Assembly (NCBI RefSeq): GCF_047461615.1
Contig: NZ_JANSHI010000013.1
Location: 1 to 64,000 of the forward strand
Reading direction: 5' to 3'
DNA length: 64,000 bases
Source of the DNA: Thermostichus sp047461615
GTDB lineage: Bacteria; Cyanobacteriota; Cyanobacteriia; Thermostichales; Thermostichaceae
Position 1 is the stretch's first letter; each line of letters opens with the position of its first letter. The position numbers and the translations under genes are program-made. Under the pieces are notes generated by a model. It was not told the origin of the DNA and ran no database searches. It was given only the letters and a program-made list of their open reading frames with translations. This document shows, one piece after another, positions 1 through 9,019 of the stretch.

Positions 1-911
1 ACCTGCAAGTCCTCATACACCACGACGTCGTTAGACGCCACCACGCACCGGGCAAGCTTGATTGCCCAGTCTCTACGCTGGCGTTGAACCTTGAGGTGCA
101 GCTTGCCAAGACGTTGTTTCTGCTTGAGATAGTTCCTGGACTGCCCCTTGCTGTCTTTCCTAAACCTGCGGCTCAACCTCCTTTGGTGTTTTTTGAGTCT
201 GCGTTCAGCACGGCGCAGAAACTTAGGGCAACTGACCTTGTTGCCGTGCTGGTCGGTGTAGAAGTGCTCCAGCCCTAAGTCAAGGCCGATCACGTTGCCG
301 GTGTACTGGCCCTCTTCCCTGCGCTCAATGTCGAGACAAAACTGGGCGTAGTACCCATCTGCCCGCCGGATAACCCGCACCCGGTTAATTCTTGGAGCTG
401 AGGATGAGTTTCCTGGCCTCCCCGCTGCAGTACAAGGCAAAGGTGCCAGCCTGGTTGCCGTCGGTGTTCGCGTTAGCGGGCCGTAGGCCTTAGGTGATGG
501 ACATTCCATCTGCCGACAACTTCCACCCAGATTGCTTGTACTCCACCGAGCGGCAGTTCTTTTTGCTCGCGAAGCGGCGCGGAACGCTCACTGGGGGTAG
601 CCCTTCTTCTTCTCACCATCACGACAACGGCGGTAGAAGTTGGAGATGGCTGCCCAAGCTCGCTCTGCACTAGCTTGCCTGGCTGTTGAGTTAAGCTTGG
701 CAGCAAACTCAAACTCCTGGGCCAGATGCTTGCAAAGAGCGTACAGATCCTTCTTGCCCACGCCTTGGTTATCCATCCAGTAGCGCAGGCATTTGTTGCG
801 TACAAACTGCGCTGTGCGGATGGCTTCATCCAAAGCTTGGTACTGGGCTGGCGCTCCATGAAGGAGCTTGGCTTCCCTCGCTTTAGCGGCGCGGAGCGCT
901 TTGACGCGCAT
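1..911 (-). pseudogene. Frameshifted TnpB (OrfB) remnant of an IS200/IS605-family element, truncated by the window edge
   Basis: Read from 911 downward, the N-terminal part is typical of TnpB, with an opening helix containing VRNKCLRYW and a segment ending in KKKGYP. A stop follows at about 588. The homologous reading then resumes in another frame (KKNCRSVEYKQSGWKLS, about 565-500), hits a further stop, and shifts again to RVRVIRRADGYYAQFCLDIE at about 390-320. After that come the RuvC-I motif (GLDLG) and the RuvC-II motif (YEDL) near the window edge. About 17 extra bases between the GYP and the next conserved block explain the first frameshift. At least two frame changes and two stops make it non-functional as it stands. 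The zinc finger and third RuvC motif lie outside the window. Confidence 0.85.
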
Positions 912-960
912 GATTCTAGTTTATCAGGGGAAACCTTGGATAAAATGCTGCGCCTTACAT

Positions 961-980
961 CCCCACCTTCAAAGGCGGGG
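961..980. repeat. Hairpin at the probable end of the TnpB remnant
   Basis: An imperfect inverted repeat (CCCC-A-CCTT / AAGG-C-GGGG) lies 50 bases upstream of the tnpB remnant's start. Subterminal hairpins of this kind mark IS200/IS605 ends, so this is probably the element boundary. It ends about 30 bases before ackA. Confidence 0.5.
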
Positions 981-1013
981 CCTTACGGCGCTTTTTGGTA
1001 GAAGGAGGGTCCC

Positions 1014-2225
1014 GTGCCCATCCTGGTCCTCAACGCCGGCTCCAGCAGCCTCAAATCCTCCCTCTTTGCAACCGTTGAGAGTACGGTGGAGACCACCCCC
1101 CTTTGGCAGGCGCAGGTGGACTTTGCCTACCAGCCTGGCCAGGCCCTGATTCAAGTCCGACGGCAGGGCGGTCCCTGGGAGCCTTTTCCCGCCCTTTCCT
1201 CTCCCTCCGGCATTAGCGGTTTGGCTCCCCTCTTTCAAAGCCTCTGGCAGGGGGAGGGATCCCTGCTGGCAGGGCCGACTGAGATCAAAGCCATTGGCCA
1301 CCGGGTGGTGCATGGGGGATCCCTCTACCACCAGCCCACCTTGATCACACCCGAGGTGGAACAGGCCATCGAACAGCTAAGCCCCCTGGCCCCAGCTCAC
1401 AACCCCCCTGCTCTTGAGGGCATTCGCCTCATGCGCCAGCTATTGCCCGGGATCCCGCAGGTGGCGGTCTTCGACACTGCCTTCCATCAGCAGATGCCCC
1501 CGCCAGCCGCCCTTTATCCTCTTCCCTACGCCTGGGCCGAGCAAGGGATCCGCCGCTACGGCTTCCACGGCATCAACCACGAGTACTGTGCCCGCCGCGC
1601 CGCTGAGATCCTGGGCCGCCCCCTGGAAGAGCTGCAGCTCATTACCTGCCACCTAGGCAATGGCTGTTCCCTGGCAGCCATTCGCGGGGGCCGAAGCGTC
1701 GACACCACCATGGGCTATACCCCCCTAGAGGGCTTGATGATGGGATCTCGCTCCGGCTCGGTGGATCCGGGGATTTTGATTCATCAGTTGCGCCGGGGGA
1801 TGAGTGTGGAGGAGCTAGACCGGATCTTGAACCGGGAATCGGGCCTGAAGGGCGTGTCTGGCCTGAGCGGCGACATGCGAGTTATCCTGGAAGCCATGCA
1901 GGCAGGCCATGCCCGTGCCGAGCTGGCCTTTAACCTCTTTATCCACCGCCTGCGCAGCCAGATTGGGGCCATGCTCATGAGCCTGGATCGGCTGGATGCG
2001 TTGGTCTTCTCCGGCGGCATCGGGGAAAACGCGGCGCCAGTACGGGCGGCGGCCTGCGCCAACCTGGGCTTTTTGGGGATTCAAATTGACCCAGTTCTCA
2101 ATGCTGGATCCCCGCGCAACTGCGACATCAGCACCCACGACGCGCCAGTGCGGGTCCTAGTCATCTCAGCCCAGGAAGACTGGGCCATTGCCAGTGCCTG
2201 CCAAAGGCTCCTGCAAGGGGAATAA
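1014..2225 (+). CDS. ackA: Acetate kinase
   Basis: The enzyme interconverts acetate plus ATP with acetyl phosphate plus ADP in the cytoplasm. The 403 residues match the family length. Visible ASKHA-fold motifs are VLNAGSSSLK at the N-terminus, GHRVVHGG near residue 90, FDTAFH near 150, CHLGNGCS near 210, the MGYTPLEGLMMGSRSG block near 235, FSGGIGENA near 330 and a C-terminal AQEDWAIA. The start is GTG, chosen because it directly precedes the conserved N-terminus and follows a GAAGGAGG ribosome-binding site. No pta gene is adjacent. The IS remnant ends just upstream, so the native promoter may have been disturbed. In hot-spring mats this enzyme is expected to support fermentation in the dark, which is inference. 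Confidence 0.96.
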   Translation: MPILVLNAGSSSLKSSLFATVESTVETTPLWQAQVDFAYQPGQALIQVRRQGGPWEPFPALSSPSGISGLAPLFQSLWQGEGSLLAGPTEIKAIGHRVVHGGSLYHQPTLITPEVEQAIEQLSPLAPAHNPPALEGIRLMRQLLPGIPQVAVFDTAFHQQMPPPAALYPLPYAWAEQGIRRYGFHGINHEYCARRAAEILGRPLEELQLITCHLGNGCSLAAIRGGRSVDTTMGYTPLEGLMMGSRSGSVDPGILIHQLRRGMSVEELDRILNRESGLKGVSGLSGDMRVILEAMQAGHARAELAFNLFIHRLRSQIGAMLMSLDRLDALVFSGGIGENAAPVRAAACANLGFLGIQIDPVLNAGSPRNCDISTHDAPVRVLVISAQEDWAIASACQRLLQGE

Positions 2226-2284
2226 GCTGCTTCCAGCCAGGTTTTCTGATGCCCTAAACCTGAACTTCAAGGTAAGGAGAACCT

Positions 2285-2752
2285 ATGCAGCCTGCGCAGC
2301 GCATGGACAGACAGATCCCCCTGCTGCTCCTGGGTGCTGTTTTGGCAGGGTGCGGGGAGACGACTGGCAGTAGCCCCCTGCCCCCACCGCCTCCCCTACC
2401 CCCTCCCTCCCTCACCATCACCGATCTTTCCCCGCGTGCTGTCCCCGTAGGGCAGACCCCCACCTTTGTCGTCTCCTTCCGCGTCGAGGCTCCCGCCGGG
2501 ATCCGCGGATCCAACGCTTTTTTGGCTGCCGTCACCACCCCGCTAGGCAACTTCATCCCCCTGGGAGCTTTCGACGCTTCCCAATTGCCCGGCTGCTTCG
2601 TCGGAGCCACTGCCTGTACGGTAACAGGGCTTACCCTAACCCAAAACCGCTTTACCGTCACCCAGACGGGACCCCATCAGCTTACCATCAGCGTTTTCGA
2701 TCGCCAGGAGCGGCTGGGCAGCGGCAGCTTTACCTTTAGCGGCCTGCTCTAA
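2285..2752 (+). CDS. Putative lipoprotein of unknown function
   Basis: A 155-residue protein with a short basic N-terminus, a hydrophobic stretch (PLLLLGAVLAGC) and a lipobox LAGC at about residues 20-23, so it is probably a lipid-anchored exported protein. A proline-rich linker (about residues 34-42) follows, then a beta-rich domain of about 110 residues with no family I recognise. An alternative ATG at 2303 would give a more ordinary signal-peptide N-region. AAGGAGA lies 6 bases before the chosen ATG. It follows ackA by 59 bases with no obvious terminator, so co-transcription is possible. Confidence 0.7.
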   Translation: MQPAQRMDRQIPLLLLGAVLAGCGETTGSSPLPPPPPLPPPSLTITDLSPRAVPVGQTPTFVVSFRVEAPAGIRGSNAFLAAVTTPLGNFIPLGAFDASQLPGCFVGATACTVTGLTLTQNRFTVTQTGPHQLTISVFDRQERLGSGSFTFSGLL

Positions 2753-3061
2753 TCCAGCCTCTAGTGGTTGCCAGGCAAAACGCCGCGCCTCACCGCTGCG
2801 GACATTGACGAGGCTTTACTACTCTGAGGACAATTTCCAGGAGCCATAGAACGGCTTGAAGAAGGCTGAGGGCCGCAAAGCAGGGAACTAGTCCTGGCCA
2901 AGCTCCACCAACCGACAGCCCACTCAAGCTCGAGAGAACTTGCCGTCCCAGCAGAAACCTTTGCAGGGCAGGGCCTTGCTGGTCAATGCTAGGCGGCAGT
3001 TTGACTTGCTAGCCTGAATGAAGGCTGCTGGCCGGACAGGTGCTAGATTGGCTCACCACCC
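2753..3061. other. Intergenic region without recognisable gene
   Basis: This 309-base stretch separates the lipoprotein gene from the remA-like gene. I see no convincing coding frame, tRNA, riboswitch or strong terminator. It presumably carries the promoter of the remA-gmk pair. Confidence 0.5.
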
Positions 3062-3331
3062 ATGGATACTCGCCTAATCAACATTGGCTTTGGCAACATC
3101 GTCGCCGCTGGGCGTGTGATTGCCATTCTTAGTCCCGAGTCAGCTCCCATCAAACGCATCATCAGCGATGCCCGTGAAAGAGGCCAGTTGATCGACGCAA
3201 CCTACGGTCGCCGCACCCGCGCTGTCATCATCACCGACTCAGGACACGTCATCCTCTCGGCCATTCAGCCGGAAACCGTTGCCAATCGCTTCCTTACTGC
3301 CAAAGTCGGTGTGCCGGAGGAACTTGAGTAA
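3062..3331 (+). CDS. RemA-like DUF370 regulatory protein
   Basis: An 89-residue protein of the DUF370/RemA family, recognisable from the opening LINIGFGNIV and the central RIISDARERGQLIDATYGRRTRAVIITDSGHVILS. RemA in Bacillus subtilis is a DNA-binding activator of matrix and osmoprotection genes. The cyanobacterial homologue has no assigned role that I know, so regulation is inferred from the family. It sits 78 bases upstream of gmk. The remA-gmk order is conserved well beyond cyanobacteria, which supports both identifications and suggests co-transcription. Confidence 0.85.
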   Translation: MDTRLINIGFGNIVAAGRVIAILSPESAPIKRIISDARERGQLIDATYGRRTRAVIITDSGHVILSAIQPETVANRFLTAKVGVPEELE

Positions 3332-3409
3332 AAGCCTCACAGGCAGCCTGCAAAGAGAGGAGTAAGATATCCTAAAGCAAACAAACAACCGTCCAGCCTT
3401 CCTCTGTCG

Positions 3410-4069
3410 ATGGCTATGGCCGCCTCTCCTACCGTCCTCCCCTTGCCAGGTTCCCCTGAGGTTGGGCAGGCTCAGGGAGCACCCCAATCTCCTACTCCTC
3501 GCGGTCGCCTAGTGGTTTTGACGGGGCCCAGTGGAGTGGGCAAAGGAACTCTGGTCAGCCACCTGCGCCAGCGCCACCCTGAGCTGTATCTTTCTGTCTC
3601 GGTCACCACCCGTCCCCCTCGTCCCGGTGAACAGGAAGGTGTCAACTATTACTTCCGCACTCGCGAGGAGTTTCTCAGGCTTGTCGAAGCCGGCGAGTTG
3701 CTGGAATGGGCGCAGTATGCAGGCAACTTTTACGGCACCCCTCGCCAGATTGTCTTTGAAAAACTCAGCCGGGGACAGGATGTGCTGCTAGAAATTGAGC
3801 TGGCTGGAGCCCGCCAAGTGAGAAAACTGTGTCCAGAGGCCATTCGCATTTTCTTGTCCCCTCCTTCTCTGGAAGAGCTTGAACGCCGCATTCGCCAGCG
3901 TGGCCAAGATTCCGAAGACAGCATTGAACGTCGCCTGCAGCAGGCCCGCAAGGAATTGGAGGCCAAAGACGAATTCGACTACGTGATTGTTAACGACAAC
4001 CTAGAGCGAGCTTTGCAGGAGCTGGAAGCTTTACTTTATCCTCCGTCTCTGGGGAAGAACCAGACGTAG
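3410..4069 (+). CDS. gmk: Guanylate kinase
   Basis: Phosphorylates GMP to GDP with ATP in the cytoplasm. The P-loop GPSGVGKG is near residue 42. The GMP-binding block TTRPPRPGEQEGVNYYF is near residue 67. GELLEWAQYAGNFYGTP follows near 95, and the lid RIRQRGQDSEDSIERRL is near 165. The 219 residues include about 33 residues, rich in Pro, Gly and Ala, ahead of the kinase core. A second in-frame ATG at 3416 is equally possible, and a still shorter start would remove most of the leader. It lies downstream of the remA-like gene. Confidence 0.96.
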   Translation: MAMAASPTVLPLPGSPEVGQAQGAPQSPTPRGRLVVLTGPSGVGKGTLVSHLRQRHPELYLSVSVTTRPPRPGEQEGVNYYFRTREEFLRLVEAGELLEWAQYAGNFYGTPRQIVFEKLSRGQDVLLEIELAGARQVRKLCPEAIRIFLSPPSLEELERRIRQRGQDSEDSIERRLQQARKELEAKDEFDYVIVNDNLERALQELEALLYPPSLGKNQT

Positions 4070-4359
4070 TTAAGCCGCCGCAAGCCAAGGTCTACATTCG
4101 AAAAGCGCAAGCAGGCCTCAGCCCTAGGAATGAAGCCACCAAATCTTTACCCATCCCCTCGCAACGTCCTGCTGTCCTCAAACAGAACCTCGAAAATCCA
4201 AACTTGGCAGGAGGTACAGCGGTGGCGCTCGGCTTTGACAGGGGCGGCAGGAGAGCTGTATTCCTACCTTCCGGGAGTTGCTATCAGGCGGTGCGCCAGT
4301 AGGACGTTTGGCTTGGCAAAGCCTGCCTTGGTGCCAGATGGCAAAGAGAGGTTCTGTTG

Positions 4360-5973
4360 ATGCTGGGCAGTTGGTTGTGGATTTTGGCGATGGGCTTTTT
4401 TGTCGGCCAGATCGTGGGCCGATTGGGGATGCCGCCGCTGCTGGGGATGATTTTGGTCGGGATCCTGTTGAGGGAGGTCTTGTCTCCGGAGGTGCTGGCA
4501 GCAGCTGGGGATCTGCGCCTAGTAGCTGTAGCGATCATCCTCATGAAAGCCGGCCTAGGGCTGGATCGGGAAAAGCTGGCCCAGCAGGGATCCGTGGCCC
4601 TGCGGCTGGGGTTTTTGCCGGCAGCCTGTGAGGCGGTGGCAGTAGCGCTCTTGAGCCGCTGGATCCTAGGGCTGGACTGGGAGACGGGGCTGCTTTTGGG
4701 GTGTGTGATTGGGTCGGAGTCGCCAGCGGTGATTGTGCCGGGGATGTTGCGCCTCAAAAGCCTGGGCTGGGGGGTGGCCAAAGGGATCCCGGATGCCATT
4801 CTCACCGGCAGTGCTCTTTCCGATGTACTGCTGCTGCTGGGCTTTAGCTTGTTGCTGAGCCTCTTGGGCCAGGGATCTACAGAAAACGTTCGCCTGTTGG
4901 GCTTGGAGCTGTCGCCGCTGCAGTGGCTGCCGTTTCAGGTGGGGATGGAGATCCTGCTGGGCGTGGCCATCGGCTACCTGGCGGCGCGGGTTTTGGTGGC
5001 GCTTTTGGTGCAGCAGAACTGGACCCGCAATAGCACGCAGGAGGTGTTGCTGGCAGCCTGCCTGGCGCTGGGCTTGGTGCTGGCGCCGCAGGTATGGCCC
5101 TATTTTTCTGGCTACCTGGCGGTGATGGCCATGGGGTTTTTCCTCATCGAGCTGGATGGGCCGCTGGCGCGGCGGCTGCGGGTTGGGTTCGACGCCCTCT
5201 GGACAGTGGCGGAGATCGTGCTGTTTGTGCTCCTGGGAGCTTCCCTGGATCTGCAGGTGTTGGGATCCCTGATCCTGCCGGGTTTGTTGCTTCTGACCCT
5301 GAGCCTGCTGTTGGGTCGGGGCCTGGGTTGGTGGCTTTCTACCCTGGGAAGTAACTGGAACTGGCGGGAGCGGCTCTTTTTGCTGCCGGGTAACATGGCC
5401 AAGGCAACGGTGCAGGCAGCCATCGGCGGCATTCCCTTGGCCCAGGGGATCCCTGGCGGGGAGACGATCCTTGCTCTGGCGGCCTTGTCGATTTTGACCA
5501 CAGCACCCCTGGGGGCTTGGCTAACTCAGGTTTGTGCCCCTCGGCTGCTGGAAAAGGGAGAAGTGGATCCCACCAAGGTGGGCAGCCAGGGCAGGGTTAG
5601 CTTTTTGGCAGCAGTGGACACCTCACCTTTAGCCGAGGCGGTGCTGCGCAAGGCAGCGGATCTGGCGCGTCGGGTGGATGGGGAAGTGATCGTGCTGCAT
5701 GTTACCGACGAGCCGCAGGGGAAAGGAGTACAGGAGCTGCAGCAGCTCACCCAGCGCTTGTTGGCAGATATTCGCCACCAGTTTTGCCTGGCTTCGGGGC
5801 CCCTGGCAGAAACCATCGTAGCCCTAGCTCAAGAGCGGCAGGTAACCGACATAGTCATAGGCAAGCGGGGCCATCGCGGCTGGGAGCAAGTGCTGGTGGG
5901 ATCCACTTCCCAAGCCGTGTTGGAAACCAGTCCGATTCCGGTTATTTTGGTAGAGTTTGCTCGAGGTTCCTAG
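4360..5973 (+). CDS. Cation:proton antiporter (CPA2-like) with C-terminal universal stress domain
   Basis: A membrane transporter of about 537 residues. Some twelve hydrophobic segments span residues 1-395, starting with WLWILAMGFFVGQIVGRLGMPPLLGMILVGILL, and resemble Na+(K+)/H+ exchangers. A cytoplasmic UspA-like domain covers about residues 410-537 and retains the nucleotide-binding signature G-KR-G-(9 residues)-GS. ATG at 4360 is preferred over the adjoining TTG at 4357, with AGAGAGG upstream. It stands alone between gmk and a convergent gene. The ion specificity cannot be read from sequence. The Usp domain probably senses nucleotide or energy status, which is inference. Confidence 0.85.
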   Translation: MLGSWLWILAMGFFVGQIVGRLGMPPLLGMILVGILLREVLSPEVLAAAGDLRLVAVAIILMKAGLGLDREKLAQQGSVALRLGFLPAACEAVAVALLSRWILGLDWETGLLLGCVIGSESPAVIVPGMLRLKSLGWGVAKGIPDAILTGSALSDVLLLLGFSLLLSLLGQGSTENVRLLGLELSPLQWLPFQVGMEILLGVAIGYLAARVLVALLVQQNWTRNSTQEVLLAACLALGLVLAPQVWPYFSGYLAVMAMGFFLIELDGPLARRLRVGFDALWTVAEIVLFVLLGASLDLQVLGSLILPGLLLLTLSLLLGRGLGWWLSTLGSNWNWRERLFLLPGNMAKATVQAAIGGIPLAQGIPGGETILALAALSILTTAPLGAWLTQVCAPRLLEKGEVDPTKVGSQGRVSFLAAVDTSPLAEAVLRKAADLARRVDGEVIVLHVTDEPQGKGVQELQQLTQRLLADIRHQFCLASGPLAETIVALAQERQVTDIVIGKRGHRGWEQVLVGSTSQAVLETSPIPVILVEFARGS

Positions 5974-6102
5974 TTGGCTGGCAGCACCTCCTGAGGGCCA
6001 ATTTCTGAGCAAAAGCTAGAGCAAGCTCCCGAGAAAGAGAATTCCTACCGATATCCTCTCCAGAAAGTTGTGAGATGGCAGTCGGCAGAAACTCCAAAGG
6101 GA

Positions 6103-6651
6103 TTAGGAAATAAGAATCCATCTCTTCCCGGCAAGTGTAAAGCACGCCCTCTGTTTTTGAGTAGGGCAACAACTGGCATCGTTAGGGCCATGAACAAGCA
6201 TGTCCAAGCAAACTGCAGCTTTTCCTTTAGAGCCGCGCTCAATTGAAATGTTTCTAACGTCAACCCTATCGCCAAGAGGCTCAGGCTCTATAAGGATGGT
6301 TTTTTCTTCACCGCCCAGCGACCCTGACAAGCTTATCCAGAATCCGGATCCTCCTTGATTTGTTGCTGCAATTACAATGGTATCCCGGAAGCCGTCATTG
6401 TTAAGGTCAGCACGTTTTATGTTTAGAATCTCTGCTACAAGAAAACCTTCCTGAAAAGGGCTGGAACCCCGCTGATATTTGCCGTCTTGAAAGCGAACCT
6501 GCTCCACTTCTGGTGGAATAGCTACAAGATACTCAGCATTTAGGGCTGCTTGTCTGCTTACCTTTAACCTTACCAACGCAATGGCCACTAAGATCAAACA
6601 GCCACCCAGAAGACAGCAAACCAACTTGAAAATCGTCCTTTTGCGGGCCAT
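6103..6651 (-). CDS. Hypothetical membrane-anchored protein
   Basis: A 182-residue protein with a basic N-terminus and one hydrophobic segment (about residues 10-27), then an extracytoplasmic part. ADLNNDGFRDTIVI (about 80-93) resembles the calcium-binding loop of FG-GAP-type repeats. The C-terminal block HGPNDASCCPTQK contains a Cys pair and recurs in exported bacterial proteins of unknown role. The DNA is visibly richer in A+T than its neighbours, suggesting a different history or relaxed codon bias. No function is assigned. Confidence 0.7.
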   Translation of the reverse strand: MARKRTIFKLVCCLLGGCLILVAIALVRLKVSRQAALNAEYLVAIPPEVEQVRFQDGKYQRGSSPFQEGFLVAEILNIKRADLNNDGFRDTIVIAATNQGGSGFWISLSGSLGGEEKTILIEPEPLGDRVDVRNISIERGSKGKAAVCLDMLVHGPNDASCCPTQKQRACFTLAGKRWILIS

Positions 6652-6896
6652 TTCCTTGCTCCTCCAACCTAGATAGGCATTGGGATAGGCTACCCCTAAT
6701 CCTAATTCAAACCAGACAAGCCAAGAGCTTCAACGCCGTCCTACCCAAAAGACTGAGGATCCGGGAGTCAATTTGCGGGGTGCTCGAGGCAGCTTCTTTT
6801 CCGCGAGATTCGGTCATGGTCCTCCCCTTCACGGGAGATACCTGACAATACCCCAAAATCCAACAGAGCGATTACTGCCCCTCACGCTCCCCTACC

Positions 6897-8933
6897 TCAA
6901 AAATCCTCTTCCGGAGGGGCCTGGGCTGTCGGTAGGCCGTAGCTCTCAGCAGTGGGCAGGTCGGAGGATCCCTCCAGGGCAGACAGATCTGCCGCTACCT
7001 CTTCGGGTGTGGCTAGGATCCCTTCCAAATCCACCAGCCTGCCGCTGAAATGCTCGGCAAAGCGGTGGGCCACCTCCACCAGCTCGTGGGTCAGGTCGTA
7101 GAAGGGTGGCCTTGCTGTTTGCGCGGCTGGAGCAGTGTTTTTGAGAGGGGGAGATGGGCTTGAGGGCTCCGCCTGACGGGGATCTGAGGAAGGAGAGCTG
7201 TTCCCCAGCTTTGAGGGAGAGAGCGGAGGTTGTGGAGCTTTATCCTGGGCCGAGGCTTGGCCAACATGCCCCTCGCGCGGTCGAGGTGGGCGCTGCACCA
7301 CTAGCTTTAGCCGCACCGGGTGCTGCAGCAGGTTGTAAAGGGCGGAGCACACCTCGGCTTCTTTGCTGCGTACCTTGTCCACCAGGCCCTTGCTGGGGAA
7401 AGCAAGAGTGATCTCCAAGGTCTCTGTCCCGTTGAGGCGGACGAGGGTCTCTTGCTGCAACTGACCAGATCCCAGCAAGGCTCTGGTAGTGGGAGAGAGG
7501 CCCTTGAGGAACTCCTCCCAGCGAGGCTGCAGCAGCTTGGCAGGGGAAGCGACAGGCTCCGGATCGCGAACTTTGGGCTCTGGCGTTGGCGGCGGGGAAC
7601 CCTCAGAAGGGGAAAGGGGGTTCTGGAAGGCTGTTGCGGCAGGCTGAGGGCTCTGTCCTGCTGACGCGAGTGGCTCTTCGAGGGCTGGGGCAGCTTGGGC
7701 AACTTTCCCATCGAGGTTCCTCTCAGCAGCAGAGGGGCCGACAACAGCCCCAGGCGAGAGAGGAGGGAATAGATCGGCAGGGGAGAGCAGCTCGCCACCC
7801 TTGCTCTCTATTGGCGGCAGCGGGACGGCGCCCTGGCGCAGCTGGCCCAGCAGATCCAGAAGGGCAATTTCTAGCCAAAGCTGGGGTTGTCCGCTCTGGC
7901 GAATTTGGGGTTCGCAGTGGCGCAGGTGGCTCTGGGCCGCTAGCAGCATCTCCAGCGAGTAGCAAGGAGCCCGCTGTTGCAAGGCTGCCCAGGTAGGATC
8001 CGTTACAGCCGCCAGCTGCCGTTGCTGTGGGGCCGTCTTGGCCAGGAGCAGATCCCGGTAGAAAGCCGCCAGGCTCTGCAGCACCACCAGGGGCTCTTTG
8101 CCTCGCTCCAGCAATTGCCGCGTTTGGGCCAGCACCCCCTCTACGTTCTGAGCCAGCAGAGCATCGGTCAAATCCAAAAGCTGCTGTTCTGGGATCCCCC
8201 CCACCAAGTCCCACACCGCTTCTGGAGTGATGGATCCCTCTAGCAAACTGAGCTGATCCAATAGCCGTTCGGCATCCCTTAGCCCGCCCTGGGCAAGTTG
8301 GGCCACTAGGTGCAAGGCTTCTGGTGTAATGGGGATCCCTTCCTGGGCGGCAATTTTGCCCAGGTGGGCCACCATCTCCTCTAGAGGAATGCGGCGGAAG
8401 TCAAACCGCTGACAGCGGGAAACGATGGTGGGCAGAACCCGCTGGGGGTCGGTGGTGGCTAGGACAAACACCACGCGGGGAGGCGGCTCCTCCAGAGTCT
8501 TCAGCAACGCATTGAAGGCCGCATTGCTGAGCATGTGGCATTCGTCAACCACATAGACCTTGTAGCGGCTATTTACTGGCGCAAACTGGGCCCGCTCGAT
8601 CAGCTCGCGGATGTTGTCCACACCGGTGTTGCTGGCCGCGTCGATCTCCACCACATCCAGAGAAGAGCCAGCGGTGATGGCGCGGCACTGGCTGCACACC
8701 TGACAGGGATCCGGCGTTGGCCCCTGCTCACAATTTAAGGACTTGGCCAGAATGCGGGCGCTGGAGGTTTTTCCGGTGCCCCGCGGCCCACAGAACAAAT
8801 AAGCCGGCGCCACCCGCCCCAGCCGAATGGCATTGGCCAAAGTCTGCACGACTGCTCCTTGGCCCACCACCTCGGCAAAGCGCTGCGGGCGGTATTTCAG
8901 GTGCAGGGGCTCATAGCTGCCAGCGGCGGCCAT
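6897..8933 (-). CDS. dnaX: DNA polymerase III subunits gamma/tau
   Basis: Clamp-loader ATPase of the replisome, 678 residues. The AAA+ core (about 1-370) shows KYRPQRFAEVVGQ, Walker A GPRGTGKTSS, the zinc knuckle Cys residues (CEQGPTPDPCQVCSQC), Walker B VDECHMLS and sensor motif LATTDP. A Pro/Ser-rich linker follows (about 385-480), then a tau-like domain to about 550 and a low-complexity tail. ATG at 8933 is preferred to the TTG at 8948 because GGAG lies just upstream. No intein and no A-rich slippery sequence is apparent, so a separate gamma product is not evident. Confidence 0.95.
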   Translation of the reverse strand: MAAAGSYEPLHLKYRPQRFAEVVGQGAVVQTLANAIRLGRVAPAYLFCGPRGTGKTSSARILAKSLNCEQGPTPDPCQVCSQCRAITAGSSLDVVEIDAASNTGVDNIRELIERAQFAPVNSRYKVYVVDECHMLSNAAFNALLKTLEEPPPRVVFVLATTDPQRVLPTIVSRCQRFDFRRIPLEEMVAHLGKIAAQEGIPITPEALHLVAQLAQGGLRDAERLLDQLSLLEGSITPEAVWDLVGGIPEQQLLDLTDALLAQNVEGVLAQTRQLLERGKEPLVVLQSLAAFYRDLLLAKTAPQQRQLAAVTDPTWAALQQRAPCYSLEMLLAAQSHLRHCEPQIRQSGQPQLWLEIALLDLLGQLRQGAVPLPPIESKGGELLSPADLFPPLSPGAVVGPSAAERNLDGKVAQAAPALEEPLASAGQSPQPAATAFQNPLSPSEGSPPPTPEPKVRDPEPVASPAKLLQPRWEEFLKGLSPTTRALLGSGQLQQETLVRLNGTETLEITLAFPSKGLVDKVRSKEAEVCSALYNLLQHPVRLKLVVQRPPRPREGHVGQASAQDKAPQPPLSPSKLGNSSPSSDPRQAEPSSPSPPLKNTAPAAQTARPPFYDLTHELVEVAHRFAEHFSGRLVDLEGILATPEEVAADLSALEGSSDLPTAESYGLPTAQAPPEEDF

Positions 8934-9019
8934 TTTCCAAATCTCCAAGTAGGCAGCGCCTCGGCTGCGTCTTGGGGCTTGTGCGGCCGAGATGCTTTCC
9001 TATTCTGGCTGCTGAACTC

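Noticed and set aside
6897..8933. Intein or programmed frameshift in dnaX
   Set aside because: The frame is continuous at normal length, with no splicing motifs and no A-rich slippery run.
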